Assembly: GCA_033439255.1 (NCBI GenBank)
Contig: CM065887.1
Coordinates: forward strand, 744,001 to 808,000
Direction: 5' to 3'
DNA: 64,000 bases
From: Hericium rajendrae
Lineage: Eukaryota > Basidiomycota > Agaricomycetes > Russulales > Hericiaceae
The notes beneath the pieces are model-generated. The model did no database searches. It saw only the letters and a program-made list of their open reading frames with translations, and was not told the DNA's origin. Positions 1 to 11,598 of this stretch are shown piece by piece; positions within the stretch are counted from its first letter, which is position 1; each line of letters opens with the position of its first letter. The position numbers and the translations under genes were made by a program.

Positions 1-3000
1 AATAGCACAAAGCGGATATTACGCACTGATCAGGCACCACGATGTTCGTCGCAGTCTCCAACATGGTCATCCCGAAGCTGCCAAGCGTCCAATATGAGCG
101 CCCTGTTCTCTCATGCTCACGCAATGTGCAAAAATAACAGCTCACCTGAACATGTCGGCCGCCTTGCCGTAGCGGCCCTGAAGGACCTCAGGAGCCAAGT
201 AGACCTTGTCTCCTTCGCGCTCAAACCCAGTCGCATGGAGAACCAGCTGGCCGTAACCGTGGTTTCCTTCCATTGATGAGACTAGGTCTGGACGGGGCCA
301 CCGCGACGCCATGCCAAAGTCGCCGATTTTGAAACGGCCTTCGCCAGTGACGAAAATGTTTGCAGGCTTCAGGTCGAGATGGATGACACCCGCGTCGTGG
401 ATGAAACGCATACCCTGTAACGCACCCCAGATCAGCATCAGCCAACAGCATCAAAAAAAGAAAGTGCAAGGCAACTAGAAACGCCACATACATTGCTAAG
501 GTCCGCGAATATCTTCCAGACACGCGCCTCCTCCAGCTTGGGAAACGCCCTGCCGTACTCCCACAGGAAATGTGCGAAGTTGCCCAAGTCGCACAGCTCC
601 GTTTGGATGTACAGCACCGCATCCTGTTCCCAGCTGTCGATGTAGCCAAGGACATTCGGGTGGCACGAGCTTGACCCGTGGGTGGCGGCCGACGAGGCTT
701 GAGAAAGATGTTGCAGAATCTCGACCTCTTCGCGGAGCCGCAACCTAGATGCAAATCGGGTTAGCCAATGAACATGCACTGCACTCCGCGACAGCGATGT
801 GCGATGGGATCACAAGGCTACTATCTGCCTGGCTCTCCACAGGGGGGCATCACATCAATGCATGGAAGATGTCTAGCGGTGCAAAGCTTCCGACTCGCGT
901 CGTTCGCCCGTTATCAAAATCCAATCATCTGTACGTGACGGACACGCCGGCGTTAGAGTCGAGCGTCAACAGAACATGCCAGCCCGCACACATCGATGCA
1001 ATCGCGAATGTCACAAAGGAGAAAATAGGACACTGACCTATGCCTGCCCCCTTCGAACTGCTTCGACTTCTTGACAGCCCATACCTCCCCGGCTGCCCCA
1101 GCGTCCTTCCGTCTCACCTTCATCACTTTCCCAAACTCACCACTGCCCACTTCCGCAACCTCGACGAAGTCGTGCTCAAACTTCCCCGGCCGCTCGTCCT
1201 CCGACGGCTGAGCAGTCAACCCGCCGAGTGAGGAGCGCGGACGCACTCCTGTAACAGCAGAACGCTGAGGCAGATTGGGGACTTTGAACGGCGACGCCGC
1301 ACTACCGGTGACACGCGCGCTCTGTCCGCGGCGATGCTGCAACTGAAACGGTTGCGAGATGGTAAGTCCGGCACTACTAGCATTCTTGAGCGGCGAGTTG
1401 GACGTTGCGGTAGACGAGGAAGAGTTGGAAGCAGTCCGATTTGGCGATAGTCTACTTGGCACAGCAGGCTTCGACGGCGATAAATGCGCGGGGAACCTCG
1501 GTGGAGGTAGATGCCATCCTGAACATACATCGAGACATTTAGCCAATATATCGGTCGCCGTAATCTGACGTACCAGTGCCCTTCTCTCCCGTCGGCGTAG
1601 CAGGATAGCTGCCATCGCCACTCCCGCTGCCACTAGAAGCCGAAATCGCACCGCTACTGCTCCTCCGTAGCAGCCAACCTGCCTTGCCCGCACTAGGCCT
1701 CCCGAGTCCGAGGCCCTGATACTTCTCCTTCTCCAACGGCTCATCCTCATCCGTGCTCTCGTCCGCACCGCGCCGCGACCCAACACCCAGCCGCTTCGTA
1801 CCCTTCTTGGCAGGTGCGCCGTTGAGCGTCGGGAACGCCGCAGGCAAGCTCTGGCGCGGCTTCTTCTTCTTCCCGCCGTCTGCCTCTTCCCCAAAGTCGA
1901 ACCCAACCTTGCTCGTCACTGCGCTCTGCCATGGCCGTGCGCCCGCGCCGGGCATGATGCGCGCACGTTTCTGTGGCGTGCCCGGCGGGCGCTTCGGCGC
2001 CGCGCCGCGGTCCTGCGCCTCCGCAAGCGTCCGGACAATGAAGCGGTCCACGTCCGAGTGCATCTGCAGCCCTTCGAGCGAGCCCGAGCTCCCGAAGCTC
2101 GGCCAACCCGAGCCAAGCGTCGGCCCTACGCCCGGCGTCACGAGCTCCTGATCCGAGCTCGCGATCGTGCTCACGCTCGTCGACGCGCGCGGCATCGCGA
2201 GCGACACGGAACCCGAGCGGCCGATGCCCATGCCCATGTTTCGGATTGGCAGTGGCGGCGCTGACGCTGAAAACGCGTCCTCGTCTTCTGATAACACGAC
2301 GCCCGAGTCCCGCGGCTTGTACTTCTTCTCGAGCTTCGGCACGCCTGTACCACCATTGAGCTTGCTGCGTGGCGAGGGCGTGCACTCCGTGATGTTGAAT
2401 GAGAAGGAAGAATCGGGTGGGCCGGAGTGGTCCCATGCAATGCTGTCATCGCCGGGACCGCCAATGCCCTCGTCCGTGTCCTCCTCCTCGCGGATGCTCC
2501 GCGTGAAGCTCGTGTTTGCACTCGCACTTCCGAAAAACAAGTCTTCTTCGTCCTCGGTCGTCGGCATTGCCATTGGAATGAAATCTCCCTCCTCTTCGTC
2601 GTCAATCCCCCCCATCTCCTGGTCGTCCGTGCCCGGGCCTGTGAACGCCGAGAGTGGTGATGAGCTTTTCATTGGCGACGCCCACGCTGCAAGCGAAGAG
2701 CCCGCAAAACTGTGTCGTACTGCGGTCTGTGGACGACCGAACAATGGTTGCGGCCTCAGGTGCGGTGGTGAATCCGAGTCGAGATCGATAACCATGCTAT
2801 GTCTGGCCGCCGTTGTGGACGAATTGGCACCAGGCGCACGGGGAATTACCGGACCGAAGAACATAGTCGCGCTGCCCGAGCTCTCTACTCGTTTGGCTGG
2901 GCGTGGTTGTGTGGTGGACAGCGCTTGGGCACGAGGGCGATTGAAAGTCGTACTCTGCGTGCGTGTGCGCCGTGATGAATTGCTCAACACGCTGGAGATC

Positions 3001-4180
3001 GATTGTCCGGTGTTCTTCCGCGTGCGACGCACAGGCGAAGTTGACGAAGATGAGGATGAAGACCCCGTGCGCGAGCGCGTGCGCGGGAAAGTGACCGTCG
3101 AAGGCGCAGGCGAGGTTACGGCTGGCTTTGCGGGTTTCTACAAGACTATGTCAGCATGTATGCGCGTCAATACACATGATGAATGTTGGAACTCACCTTT
3201 CCCGCACTTGCTGCTGCGCTTTCCATAAGTTCCCAGCTGACAGGGCGGCTTTTCGCGCGTCTCTTCGTGACGTGGCCACCCGGTGAGACGTCCACCGCCT
3301 CCTCATCCTGATCGCGAGCAAAGTATGACGGGGGCTTCCCACTCGCCGTTGTCTTCGCTGGTAAGTCTGCATCCTCATCGAGACATAAGCGCCCGATCGT
3401 CTGAAGTCCACCTCTTAGGAAGCCTTCCGTCTCCCCCTTAGGCCTCTGACCTCGGAACCTCGGTGCAGCGAGAGGCGCTAGGCGGTCGAAGCTACCCTCG
3501 CCACCAGGCTTAGTCACACTGAGAGGCGTCAGATTCCCCTTACGATGGGGCGTCGAGGACGAGAGCGGCGCAGGTTTCCTTTTGATGCCAGTGGTGTTGA
3601 TAGTCAGTTGATCTGGAGGAGCGACAGGCGTCACGATCCGCTCCGGGCGACCATTATACATTTGGAGCGGTGAGGGAGAAGGCGAAGGGACAAATTCGGA
3701 GTCGGGGGAAAGGGTGTCGGGGACGTCAGAAGGCAGGTTGTAGGGTTGCTTGATGGGGGTCTGGAGACCATGGGCCTTGGACGGAGCGATCAGAGATGGT
3801 GGTGGTGGTGGCATCATTTTGCGCAGCGGTAATCGCACGCGAGGTGGCACGGTCCTAGGGGCAGGACTTGAGGATGACGCGGAAGAGAAAAATCCATCTA
3901 CATCCGTATCCTCCACCGGGACCGTACCCACTGATGCCTTGCCCTTCTTGTCTGCTGACTTGGCCGACGGAGCCCCACTACGTGATAAATGGGTCTGTGG
4001 ATGTAGATTTTTGAAAGGCGCCGAAAGACGGTAGGACGACTGAAGAAAGATGTCGTCCGGATCTTGGGCAAGTTCAGAGCCCAATTCGCCGTCGATTGAG
4101 TCGGCTGGAAGCTGTGACTTTCTGCGCAGAGGCGAAGGGGTGAGCAGCGGCGATTCAAATTGAGTAGGTTTCCTGGGCAT
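1..4180 (-). CDS. WEE1: WEE1-family mitosis inhibitor kinase, C-terminus off the window
   Basis: The start is the ATG at 4180 (MPRKPTQFESPLLTPSPLRR). A long Ser/Pro-rich N-terminal region follows, in several exons down to about 1560. The kinase domain then shows the glycine loop GSGEFGKVMKVRR, the ATP lysine in VWAVKKSK (about 1060-1110), the Wee1-type stretch LGNFAHFLWEYG (about 560), the catalytic loop IHLDLKPANIF (about 375), DFGMASRW, and EGDKVYLAPEVLQG (about 190). HLDLKPAN and the altered YLAPE signature are characteristic of Wee1 rather than general Ser/Thr kinases. The family phosphorylates the inhibitory tyrosine of Cdk1 in the nucleus and holds cells in G2. An exon near 45-100 (MTMLETATNIVVPDQ) continues the C-lobe; the rest lies left of the window. 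At least six introns are implied. Family assignment is secure; exact exon edges are not. Confidence 0.93.
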
Positions 4181-6425
4181 GGTGCGATGATTGATTGGAG
4201 AAGTGTGTTGGAGCGCTGAAAGAGAACGACAAGAAGGCGAAATGCTGGGTGCGCGTCGTGAATGGTGATGGCGGTTCGTCAGAGAAGAAGGTGGGGTGGA
4301 TAGGAGCATGAAGAAGGATGCGACGTCGCAGACGACGAAGGAGACATAAAATAGGGAATAGTTATGAGGAGGAGATGGGCGAACAAAAGGGCGAAGGAGG
4401 AGGTACAGACGCCAGAGTTGCCTCGTGGCTTCTCGTCCCTTTTGGGGTCATTCCCGTGCGAACCACTCAACAACATCACGTGATCGCGTCGTGTCCCATT
4501 TTCCTCGTCGTCTCACGAGGCTCCCGGCCCCGACCCTGACGACCATCCCATCCCCATTCTAGCCCGATCTTTTTTGTTCCGTGTACGAGTTATCTCACGG
4601 CATCCTACTCGGCAAAGTCCGTCGTCGCTGGTGTCGCTGAGCTTGACAAGGCTCTCACAAAGCAGCTGCGCGCAACTCGCCGTAGCACTGGTGTACACGA
4701 GGATGCACAGTAAACGTTGCATGAACGCGACGCGACGCGCCTTCGCGTACACAATTTTACTTCCGTTCCTTGTCCGCAGTGCAGATCTCGATCGTCAGGG
4801 CCTTCCCCTGCAAATTTTGCTTCCGGCTCAACGATCTCAACTTGAACTTTCCTCCGCTGCGGCTCCGAACGAGTCCCCGACGTCACCACAGGCATCTGCC
4901 GCTCGCCTATGTGAGTTTGCTTTGACCTGTCGAGCAACTGCGTTCGGGTTGCGGTCTTCGTCGCAAGCTTGCCTTGTTGTGATTTCTTGTGTAGTATGTT
5001 TACAGGCGATCCAGACGGGACTCTCCTCGTACTCAATTAATCTCGCAAGCGCTGTTGATGGCACCCGTGCCTCGACGCTTCTGGGGGCCGAAGATAACAG
5101 TTGTCAAGGCCATCGAGCTTCCTCATCCTTCTCATCGGCCGCCGCACTACTTGTGCCCGTATGATCTGCGTTATGACGCGTTCCTGCAACGTGCTCCCAT
5201 TGTCCCTCATCGCAACCCATTGTCGTGTACAGACATCCTAGGATTTCTCCCTAGTCACACCGTCAGTTTCCATGATTCTTTGTTCTAAACACGATATAAT
5301 CGTCAGATCCTGCGACCGCGACGTGATCGTCTATCACAGCGTGCAGTCCACTGTCCATTGTGCTCTGCAGTATCACACTGATCTCTCCGCTTTGTCCGTT
5401 CGTTAGGGCATCCCGACGGTAATGCAGGCTGCACACACGTTGCCTAGACAAGCGCTGCGAACAAAGGAACAATGTTCATACCGCACTGAACTTGGGGGCC
5501 AGCGCGGCGGCGCTTTGTCAACTCCTGCAAGTGATGTAATCCTGCGGGTTTGAATATACGGACAAGTGACGCAGCGTCAGGTATGTCCATGATACGGACC
5601 GTGTAATCTGTTGGATTCAGCTCCGTCGGACCGCCGAACATTGGCGTTGCGCACCTCGTCTATGGATCATGCTCTATCCTCGTCCTTGATAGCGAGAATC
5701 GCTTTACGAGGCACATGTTTTACTCGCTTGCCATTACTGGTTGGTCGGCACTCAAAAGAGCTCAGCTGTCGGGCTTTCATTCCTGTATCATCATGCCCCT
5801 CCATCATTGGCTCTGACGGTTCTTTCGAAGGAATGTTACTTAGATGAATCGCCGTCGATGATACAACGCGATGTTCCGCCCTAGGCTGTTGGTTTGATGT
5901 AGTGAGCAGATGACTCAAGTTCATCTCCGGCATAGGAGTGGTGCGCTCTTCGCTCTCCCTTCCTCGTATTATCATGTCTGACGTGCATATCAGGCGCATG
6001 GGATGGATGTGCAAATGAGCGCGTTAAAGGGCGAGCTGAGAGGCTATTTCATCCACTTTATCGACAACCTTGACCCAAGCAGCATATGGCCATGGGCAAC
6101 ATGGCCCCAGTGCAGCACCTCGAGCCCGATATATGGTGTTTGATACGTTGATCCACGGGTGTCTACGGAGAGGGATGATTTCTGCCAAGGACCACTGGCA
6201 TCTGTAGTGAATCTGTCGCTCGCATACCCGCTGTGAACGCGTGGCCAACGAGTCGTTGTATGTCCGCTCAGATTGTAGACAAGCACGGATGACGGGTGGT
6301 GTGTCTAGTCCGCGATGTTAATTTCTTGTCCTTTCATTTAGTTACTTCAAATATCGTTGCATTTGTTACATTCATATGACAAGATGAGTTACATATACGG
6401 GCATGCCGAGCCAGTGTTCCCGTTA
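4181..6425. other. Gap upstream of WEE1 with unresolved coding-like patches
   Basis: No complete gene could be built here. On the minus strand, patches at 6050-6290 (SVLVYNLSGHTTTRWP), 5480-5641 (ELNPTDYTVRIMDIPD) and 5263-5440 (HAVIDDHVAVAGSDDYIVFR) look protein-like and have the loose flavour of agaricomycete F-box or beta-propeller hypothetical proteins. They do not join into one frame with good splice sites. On the plus strand, 4780-5288 has a plausible intron (GTGAGT at 4910 to ACAG at 5004), but the flanking peptides match nothing I know. The segment just upstream of 4180 probably holds the WEE1 promoter. A decayed gene or an unrecognised intron-rich gene are both possible. Confidence 0.4.
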
Positions 6426-8184
6426 TCATCTAGATAGCACAGCGATGATGCTCCGCATGAACCACAAGGCCTGCAAAGACACGAGCCCGAACGCGATAAT
6501 GCCAACGAGTGCTCCGTAGAACAACTGCGGGTTGTTCCCCCGCACGTTGTCCAAATCTTTCTTGAGAATGTTGTACCATTCCCGTCGACTTTGAATCATG
6601 GTCTTCAGATGCCTTTCGCGTTTGGCGAAAATCTAATACAACAGATCGCATTAACTTGTTGAACGAGCGTTCCAAATGCAACCGACTCACCGAGGGTGCA
6701 ACCGACTTTGAAAACCTGATCATGTTTTCGAGCTGATGAACATGAGTTATGTCTGTTTCGAGGTCTTTCTCGAAAAAATTCTCCGGGAAATTCATGGATC
6801 TGTAGCCCTCCAGCAGCGCCTTCCAAGAAGCAAGGACCTCGTCACCGAGACCTTCAAGGCCCAAAGCACTATCGATCAAAGTCAGTCTGTAAGAATGCAT
6901 GGGCAAAGGGACATAACGCACATGGCCAGGCGATTGCCTCGATAGCTGCGCAAAGCGGAAACTACAGCTGGGCTCAAGTGGAAGACCCTGACTGTGTCTC
7001 CGATGGTCTTGAGATGTTCATCCAGGCAATACGTGACGCTCACGTGGATCCCGGCAGAAAAGAGGTCTTTGAGGGACACTGTGAAGGCCGGCGCTGAGGA
7101 ACTTATAGAATCCTTCCCTTCCGTCGGCGGTAAGTCTGGAAATAGAGTCCCAATGATGTTTGAAATAGGGCCGCTGGTTTTCGCGGGCGCGTCGAATAGC
7201 GAGTGTAGCGCGAGCTTGAGAAGCGTAGCCGGATACTCCTTTGACAGTATAATGGAGAATTAGCTATGCGGTGTTGCGCAGATACACAAGTGAACGGACC
7301 TTTTCTCTCTCCAACTCCTCTGCGGAAACTTTGATACCGGCATCGTCCATCTTGGACGCAATGTTCTGCAAGACTAACAGTTGCCCAGATGGCTTGGCGT
7401 CTTCGAGGGCATTGATAAGGCCCTCTAGGTAAACCAACTGCTTCTCCATAGAGATCCCGTCGTCATCCTTCATCATCATATGGATCATCATAGCTCGCGG
7501 AGTGAGCTTCTCCTCTGCGATGCCCTTTGTATAGAGTATGCGGCTCAGCGCCGCCACGTGCTCTTGCATGAACTGATCGGCCAGGAGAGCATAGGGCTCC
7601 CGTTCTGTATCATGCAATAAGAGCTCTCTTGCTGATTTCGTCGCCCGTGCCATGTCTCTGTGGGAGATGCCCACCCAGGCCCGAAGCTCGGCATCCGTCA
7701 TGTCTGTCACATCGTGATAATAAGCCGGGACTGGTACCAGATTGTGAGGATGCTCGCAAGACTGACTATGCGCAAAGATCTCACCTGTACGAGGTTCATG
7801 AATCCCGGACGGACTTTGCAATCGAGGATAAGGAGGCGAAACAGGTCGGGATGCAGCTCCGTAACCGCTATATCCAGGATTCGGTGCGGATATGATTATC
7901 GGAGGATACACGTGGCTAGACCTGCGGTCAACAGAGCTGCGAGATGAAGATCGAGAAGACCGGCGGGTAACTGGTATAACTGTAGGGGGAGGTTGTATGA
8001 TGAGCGGGGGAGGTTGGTAACCTTGTGTCGATACAGCAGCCGGTGCCAGGGTAGAAACGCGGCAAGCGGAGCTGCGAGATGAAGATCGAGAAGATCTGCG
8101 AGACGCAAATCTTCTGTCTCCATAGCGAGATGAGGTTAAAGATTCATGTGACGGGGACCGATTTCGGAGTCCTGGCGAATAGTA
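6426..8184 (-). CDS. Agaricomycete-specific helical protein with C-terminal membrane anchor, probably 3' half of a longer gene
   Basis: The first exon segment (8184-7264 region) is Ser/Arg-rich with Pro-rich stretches. It becomes a helical region around AELRAWVGISHRDMARATKS and ISMEKQLVYLEGLINALEDA. Four clean splices then work: GTGTAT...TCAAAG near 7290, which skips an in-frame stop; GTGCGT...TTACAG near 6900 (36 bases, short); and GTGAGT...ATTAG near 6690. The last exon ends KKDLDNVRGNNPQLFYGALV followed by a hydrophobic segment (IIAFGLVSLQALWFM) and stops at 6426, so a tail-anchored topology is likely. No ATG opens this reading frame. A phase-0 intron at 8185-8248 would join it to the upstream gene (8222-9832). 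The family looks lineage-specific and its function is unknown. Confidence 0.6.
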
Positions 8185-8221
8185 CTGTATCTGGAGCAGA
8201 GTCAATGAGTGGCATGATATC

Positions 8222-9832
8222 TCACGAGCTCGGAGAAGAAAGTGCTACTTTGTCGCTTTCGACAGAGCCACGCCTTCGCGAAGAGCTCCTTCCCCGCTCG
8301 TCAGGTTCAACCGGATCCTTCTCTTTATCCAGGCGCTCGATACAACCTAACAGCAAATGAGTGAGGAATAGCATGTGGACGCTTCCCTTGCTCACCATAT
8401 GTAATGTCATCTGCAGCTTTGACCACCGACGGGCCATTCTCCTTCAGCCTGGCGGCTATATCTAAGGCGCACGTCGCATCCTGTGGGCATTGTTAGGTCT
8501 CGGAACCTGGGTTACCAAACCAAGTAAGACTTGCCTCAACATAGGGTTTGAGGTCGTCATCGTGTACGATAGCAAAGTCCACATCTGAGTTCTGCGCGTA
8601 TCATCCATCAATTGTCACAAACTCGTGAGGATGATCAAAGAGATGTTGCTTACCTCCAAAATATAATCTAAAATGGGAAAGACCATGTCGGTATGCTGAA
8701 GCAATAGAAAACCCGTTAACGCGCACACCCGCATCACCAGTTTGGTAAGTGCCCACCTCATCATCTGAGTCTGTCTGAGCTTCCATGTTCTGCAAATGGG
8801 ACCCTTCCATCCCATTGTCGCTCAGATCAACAAGGACAGGGCTGCTCGTCAGGCCATGCCCATCCGGATCGATGCTGTCCTCAGACCTCGATGGACCAGG
8901 AATGGGCGTCGCCTCTGCTTTCATTTTCATGGGCAGAAATCGACCGCGACTCTTTCCTCGATATCCGCGCACGAAGACACACTGGTTGTACTTCGTGTTG
9001 ATAGGCATTTGTAGATCCAGAGGACCCTCGGATGTCGCCGTCAAGGCATCACCGTCCATCATACGAGCAGGCTCTACTTGTGGCGGGGCGTCATCTGCAT
9101 CTGGACCCCAATTATACTGGGCGTTGTTGTCCTGGATCCATGCCAAGCTAGACGCCAAAGTCGCGGATCCTATACCAGCGAACCCCACTTTCAGGGATAT
9201 GCGTCCTTGGATCTCCCGATTCACGAACGCTGCCGTGGCCCACGACGTTGTCTTGTCGCAGCCCGTTACCAGAATTATGTCTTCCTGGCGAAGGCCGAGT
9301 CCGAGCATTTCTGTCAACGCGAACCATCGATCGCAATGCGTGCGAAGGTAAGTCTTGTAGATTCCGCGATTCCGTGTATCTGTCCTGTTCGCCTTGTCCG
9401 GGAGAACCAAGACCGCACCCCGCCGCCGAGAGCATGAGAATTCGAGGGAGACCTGACCTCCAGGCGTCGCCACTGCGCTGCGATAGATATAAGGATCAAA
9501 GAGTCGTCGTTATCGCAGTGTACTCACAACGGCGCGTCTACGTTAAGGGAAACGACGCTTTGAGATCGATAAGGTCCAGGATGGAGAACACGGCGGTAAA
9601 CGTGCTCCGGGCTCAATTCGAGTGTTTCAAAGTATTCTGGCAGGTTCTTTCCTTGACGCGGATGGCCTGCGGGTAGGTGGATGTTGAAGAGCCGGTGGAA
9701 TCCACCATACAGGACATAACCGACATCGCCGACATCGACCTGCTGGCTAGAGTCATTTGGATTGGGCTCCCAGAGCGCGTGACCGATGTTGAGAGCCCTC
9801 AGTTGGTCCGTGTAGATGTGGTGGCAAGCCAT
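8222..9832 (-). CDS. Agaricomycete-expanded hypothetical protein (MACHHIYTDQLRALN family)
   Basis: The start ATG at 9832 gives MACHHIYTDQLRALNIGHAL, and exon 1 continues with VGDVGYVLYGGFHRLFN and PGPYRSQSVVSLNVDAPL. Exon 2 carries RRGAVLVLPDKANR, ALTEMLGLGLRQEDIILVTG and CDKTTSWATAAFVNREIQGR, then NQCVFVRGYRGKSRGRFLP. Later pieces read VDFAIVHDDDLKPYVEA and DATCALDIAARLKENGPS. I recall this module order from a large family of uncharacterised proteins in mushroom-forming fungi; no biochemical role is known to me. Read without further splicing the frame stops at 8222. If instead the 64-base intron 8185-8248 (GTAGCA...ATACAG) is removed in phase 0, the SR-rich tail continues into the SR-rich start of the next block (6426-8184), making one gene. 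Confidence 0.72.
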
Positions 9833-10540
9833 CGCGCAGCGTGCACGCTCGAGAGGTCGTCAGAGGAACAGAGCAGGTAGCACACAGCCTGTACAGCATC
9901 CAAGGACGTACACAAATGGCACCCACACTTATGTACTGTAGCGGTAGCGCCTGGCAGCGTCTTGCGCGTCTACGTCCCATACATGGCTTGCGCATGCCTG
10001 CCATGTGTCAAAAACCCGATAATGAATCAACGTAGGCTTCTGCTTGTTCACATCCTTTTGATCTTGCCGCGATCTGCCCGAAAAAGCTACGAGGAAGCGA
10101 TCGCTGAATCACTGCTCTTTAGTCCAAAATAGTATTGAATCGAGTGGGATGTTTTCAAGCGTGAGGTGAGTTCAATTCTACGCACCAGGTCCATCATAGG
10201 TTCGCGTCTGCACAAGAAACTGAATGGCGTATAGTAGGAAACTTGAGTTGCTGCACAGATCGACTATCAGGATGTGCAGAACCAACACGAACTGTCCTGA
10301 ACCGATGTTAGCATCGTTTTGCGATTGCATTCGAGGAGTGCGAGAGGTTGTCAACAATCGCGAGTTGAAATTGGAATTGAATTTGATAAGATTCCATGGG
10401 CGCTTAATTGGTCGTCGCGCGACGCGTCGGAAATGATGAGCGCGGCGTCGACGTCACTTTCGTCATGGCCATGCCCATGGACCAAACCAGACCAAGCCTC
10501 GTCTTCCCCTTTGTTTGCTCAGGAGTAATCCGCCAGATGG

Positions 10541-10548
10541 TATAAATA
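10541..10548 (+). promoter_or_regulatory. TATA box of the con-6 gene
   Basis: TATAAATA lies 93 bases before the con-6 start codon, followed by pyrimidine-rich sequence and CCACCACT-type stretches typical of a fungal core promoter. The assignment is by position and motif only. Confidence 0.6.
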
Positions 10549-10640
10549 CAACGCAATAATGCGACCTCTTTTAGCCTCGTCACTCTCCCACCACTAACTT
10601 TCACTCGTATATCAAATTTTGCCGATTTTTTTTTGTCAAA

Positions 10641-11294
10641 ATGACCGGTGCGTCTAGCTACATTTTCACCGACGCGTTGAGCGTCCACTTAACAGACCGT
10701 TAAAGATCCTGCTCGCGTTGCTGCCGGTCTGAAGGCCACCATGCAGAACCCCAACGTCTCGATGGAGGCTAAGCGTCATGCTCAGGAGAAACTAGAGCAG
10801 ATGGGCGCCACCGAACCCGAGTCGGAGCATGGCATTCCTGTGCACTATGCCCCTGCAGCGAGCGAGGAGCACCGGGTGCACCAGCTTGGTACGCGATTTC
10901 TCTGGATTATGTTGTTGTTCATAACATCTCACGGCTTGCACATCTACCAGCGGGCTACAAGGCAGCGCTTCATAGTGCGTCCACCTTTCTATCGTATGTG
11001 CAGGATACTGACGAGCTTGTTCTCCAGACCCAAGAGTGTCCGAGAAAGGCAAGGCCCACGCGCGCGAGGTCTTGGAGGCCTCTGGATTACAAGCCGAGAA
11101 AGAACCCGAAGTGACTCACGAGGAACACATGACCCACGTCCTTGCGGGCTACAAGGCTGCTTTGAACAGTAAGTACTACTCCATATGGGTCGCCCCATCC
11201 AGATCAGGGCTGAACTGCCAATGCAGATCCGCGTGTATCCGAAGCGGCGAAAGCGCACGCTAGGGAGTTCCTCGAGTCTCAGGGTGCTATTTGA
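10641..11294 (+). CDS. con-6: Conidiation-specific protein 6 (con-6) family, three repeats
   Basis: Four exons encode about 140 residues, beginning MTDPARVAAGLKATMQNPNV. Three con-6 repeats are visible: NPNVSMEAKRHAQEKLEQMG, NPRVSEKGKAHAREVLEASG and NPRVSEAAKAHAREFLESQG, the latter two each preceded by GYKAAL. The family comprises small, hydrophilic, stress- or sporulation-induced fungal proteins of unknown biochemical role. The first exon is only 7 bases (10641-10647). Its intron must end at TTAAAG to keep the frame; a canonical CAG ten bases upstream would give a stop after four codons. The last two introns both interrupt the Asn codon of the NPRVS motif in phase 1, consistent with repeat duplication at exon level. 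The stop is TGA at 11292-11294. Confidence 0.93.
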
Positions 11295-11598
11295 GTCGCC
11301 TCGCCATCGCGCATCGATGCGCCGCATTGTGAGAACACTTGTCAGATCTGCGAATGTATTATAGTTGTATCCTTATTCTGTACGATATTTCTTGATTGAA
11401 TCATGCTGTATCTTGTATTCGAGCTCCTAAATAGCCAGAGCGTCTCGTCCATATGTTTCTGTGTTGGTTGATCTGGTGAATGGAGTCCAAATGCCAAACT
11501 CAGATGTATAAACCGTCAACATATTCGACGCCTTAAAATAAAAGAGGAAAACGGGAAGCCAAAGCAACGAGGAGCCAAGAGTGAGCAGCGCAAGTCCA

